Shown piece by piece: positions 63,548 to 64,000 of a DNA stretch of 64,000 nucleotides; position 1 is the stretch's first letter; each line of letters starts with the position of its first letter. Source of the DNA: Halalkalibacter oceani (GTDB lineage: Bacteria; Bacillota; Bacilli; Bacillales; Bacillaceae_D); assembly GCF_023715605.1 (NCBI RefSeq), contig NZ_JAMBOL010000002.1, positions 186,001 to 250,000 of the forward strand, written 5' to 3'. A program made the position numbers and the translations under genes. The notes beneath the pieces were generated by a model. The model ran no database searches. It was not told where the DNA came from and saw only the letters and a program-made list of their open reading frames with translations.

Positions 63548-64000
63548 AGGTAAAAAAATATATCGCAGCGACGATGCCGGAAGCGATGAAGCGGATTCGC
63601 GGTGAATTAGGGGATGAAGCCGTCATCCTACATTCCAAGGAAGTGAAAACAGGTGGAGTGTTCGGTTTATTTGCGAAAAAACAGCTTGAAGTAGTCGCGG
63701 CGGTTGATCCTGGTCCGACAAGGGTTCGTAAGGAAACCCTTATCAGACCTGCTGCTTCGCCTTCTCCTTCCCCCGCAGCACGGACGAAGCCGGCCGAGCA
63801 GGAACGTTTACTGAAGGAAATGAACCAGTTGAAAGCGATGATTGGAGAACTGGCGACGAAAGAAAAAACGATTATAAGCGAGAACCATGAGTATCCTCAG
63901 CCGTTTCAGGCGATTGAGGACCAGTTGAAAAAGCAAGGGGTCTCAAAGCCGATCCGCCTGCAGCTGCTCAAGCATGTCTTAAAGGAATGGTACGAGCAGC
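63544..64000 (+). CDS. flhF: Flagellar GTPase FlhF, 5' part (partial)
   Basis: FlhF is the SRP-type GTPase that places flagella. The first 152 codons are visible and run off the right edge. MKVKKYIAATMPEAMKRIRGELGDEAVILHSK is the FlhF N-terminus, followed by VFGLFAKKQLEVVAAVD, a Pro/Ser-rich linker and the beginning of the helical region (LRKHVL-like LQLLKHVLKEWYEQ) before the NG domain. It starts inside the flhA stop (ATGA). Confidence 0.92.
   Translation, partial: MKVKKYIAATMPEAMKRIRGELGDEAVILHSKEVKTGGVFGLFAKKQLEVVAAVDPGPTRVRKETLIRPAASPSPSPAARTKPAEQERLLKEMNQLKAMIGELATKEKTIISENHEYPQPFQAIEDQLKKQGVSKPIRLQLLKHVLKEWYEQ

Noticed and set aside
1-64000. Mobile elements, CRISPR arrays, rRNA/tRNA genes, T-box or cobalamin/SAM riboswitches
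   Set aside because: I looked for transposase frames, direct-repeat arrays, rRNA/tRNA stretches and leader motifs and saw none. The region is ordinary core genome.

Overview
The window is a contiguous piece of a Bacillaceae-type chromosome from a flagellated, endospore-forming Firmicute. Its gene order closely follows the Bacillus subtilis priA-to-flhF interval, and it carries spoVM, codY, rsgA/prkC/prpC, fapR and a complete fla/che-type operon with fliY. Nearly every gene lies on the + strand and spacing is very tight, with many ATGA or TAATG overlaps. No phage, transposon, CRISPR array, rRNA or tRNA gene is visible. It is not B. subtilis itself. There is no def between priA and fmt, no thiN after rpe, no sdaAB-sdaAA before recG and no ylqB after ftsY. 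There are instead a fakB (DegV) gene after fakA, a DUF1128 gene on the opposite strand between rnc and smc, a signal peptidase gene before rbgA, and a SASP-like small gene before sucC. The species cannot be named from the sequence.

Layout: (1) 1-7092, 3' end of priA, then fmt, rsmB, prpC, prkC, rsgA and rpe (translation initiation, rRNA methylation, Ser/Thr phosphorylation signalling, ribosome assembly). (2) 7093-8304, a gene-poor stretch with the 26-codon spoVM and the minus-strand rpmB. (3) 8350-11280, asp23-like yloU with the fatty-acid kinase pair fakA-fakB. (4) 11423-18120, recG followed by the FapR-controlled fatty-acid/phospholipid operon fapR-plsX-fabD-fabG-acpP and rnc. (5) 18301-25063, DUF1128 gene (minus), smc, ftsY, ylxM and ffh (chromosome organisation and SRP). 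(6) 25196-30573, rpsP, khpA, ylqD, rimM, trmD, rplS, lepB, rbgA and rnhB. (7) 30595-32856, FliK-like ylqG, FlhB-fragment ylqH and a divergent alpha/beta SASP-like gene. (8) 33144-43727, sucCD, dprA, topA, trmFO, xerC, hslVU and codY. (9) 44395-64000, the flagellar operon from flgB to the start of flhF.

Functional links: the FakA/FakB kinase (acyl-phosphate from exogenous fatty acid) lies just upstream of PlsX (acyl-phosphate/acyl-ACP exchange) and FabD/FabG/ACP, so uptake and synthesis of acyl chains are neighbours. SRP (ffh), its receptor (ftsY), YlxM and a signal peptidase form a secretion theme. codY directly precedes the motility operon that CodY is known to repress in B. subtilis.

Most of the window is ordinary, well-conserved core genome, and I found no convincing new multi-gene system. 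The observations most worth a second look are the SASP-like gene with a sigma-G-like promoter, the structured swrD ribosome-binding region with a seven-codon leader ORF ending in TAATG, a family of related terminator hairpins with a conserved descending arm, and the free-standing YlqG/YlqH export-switch-like pair.
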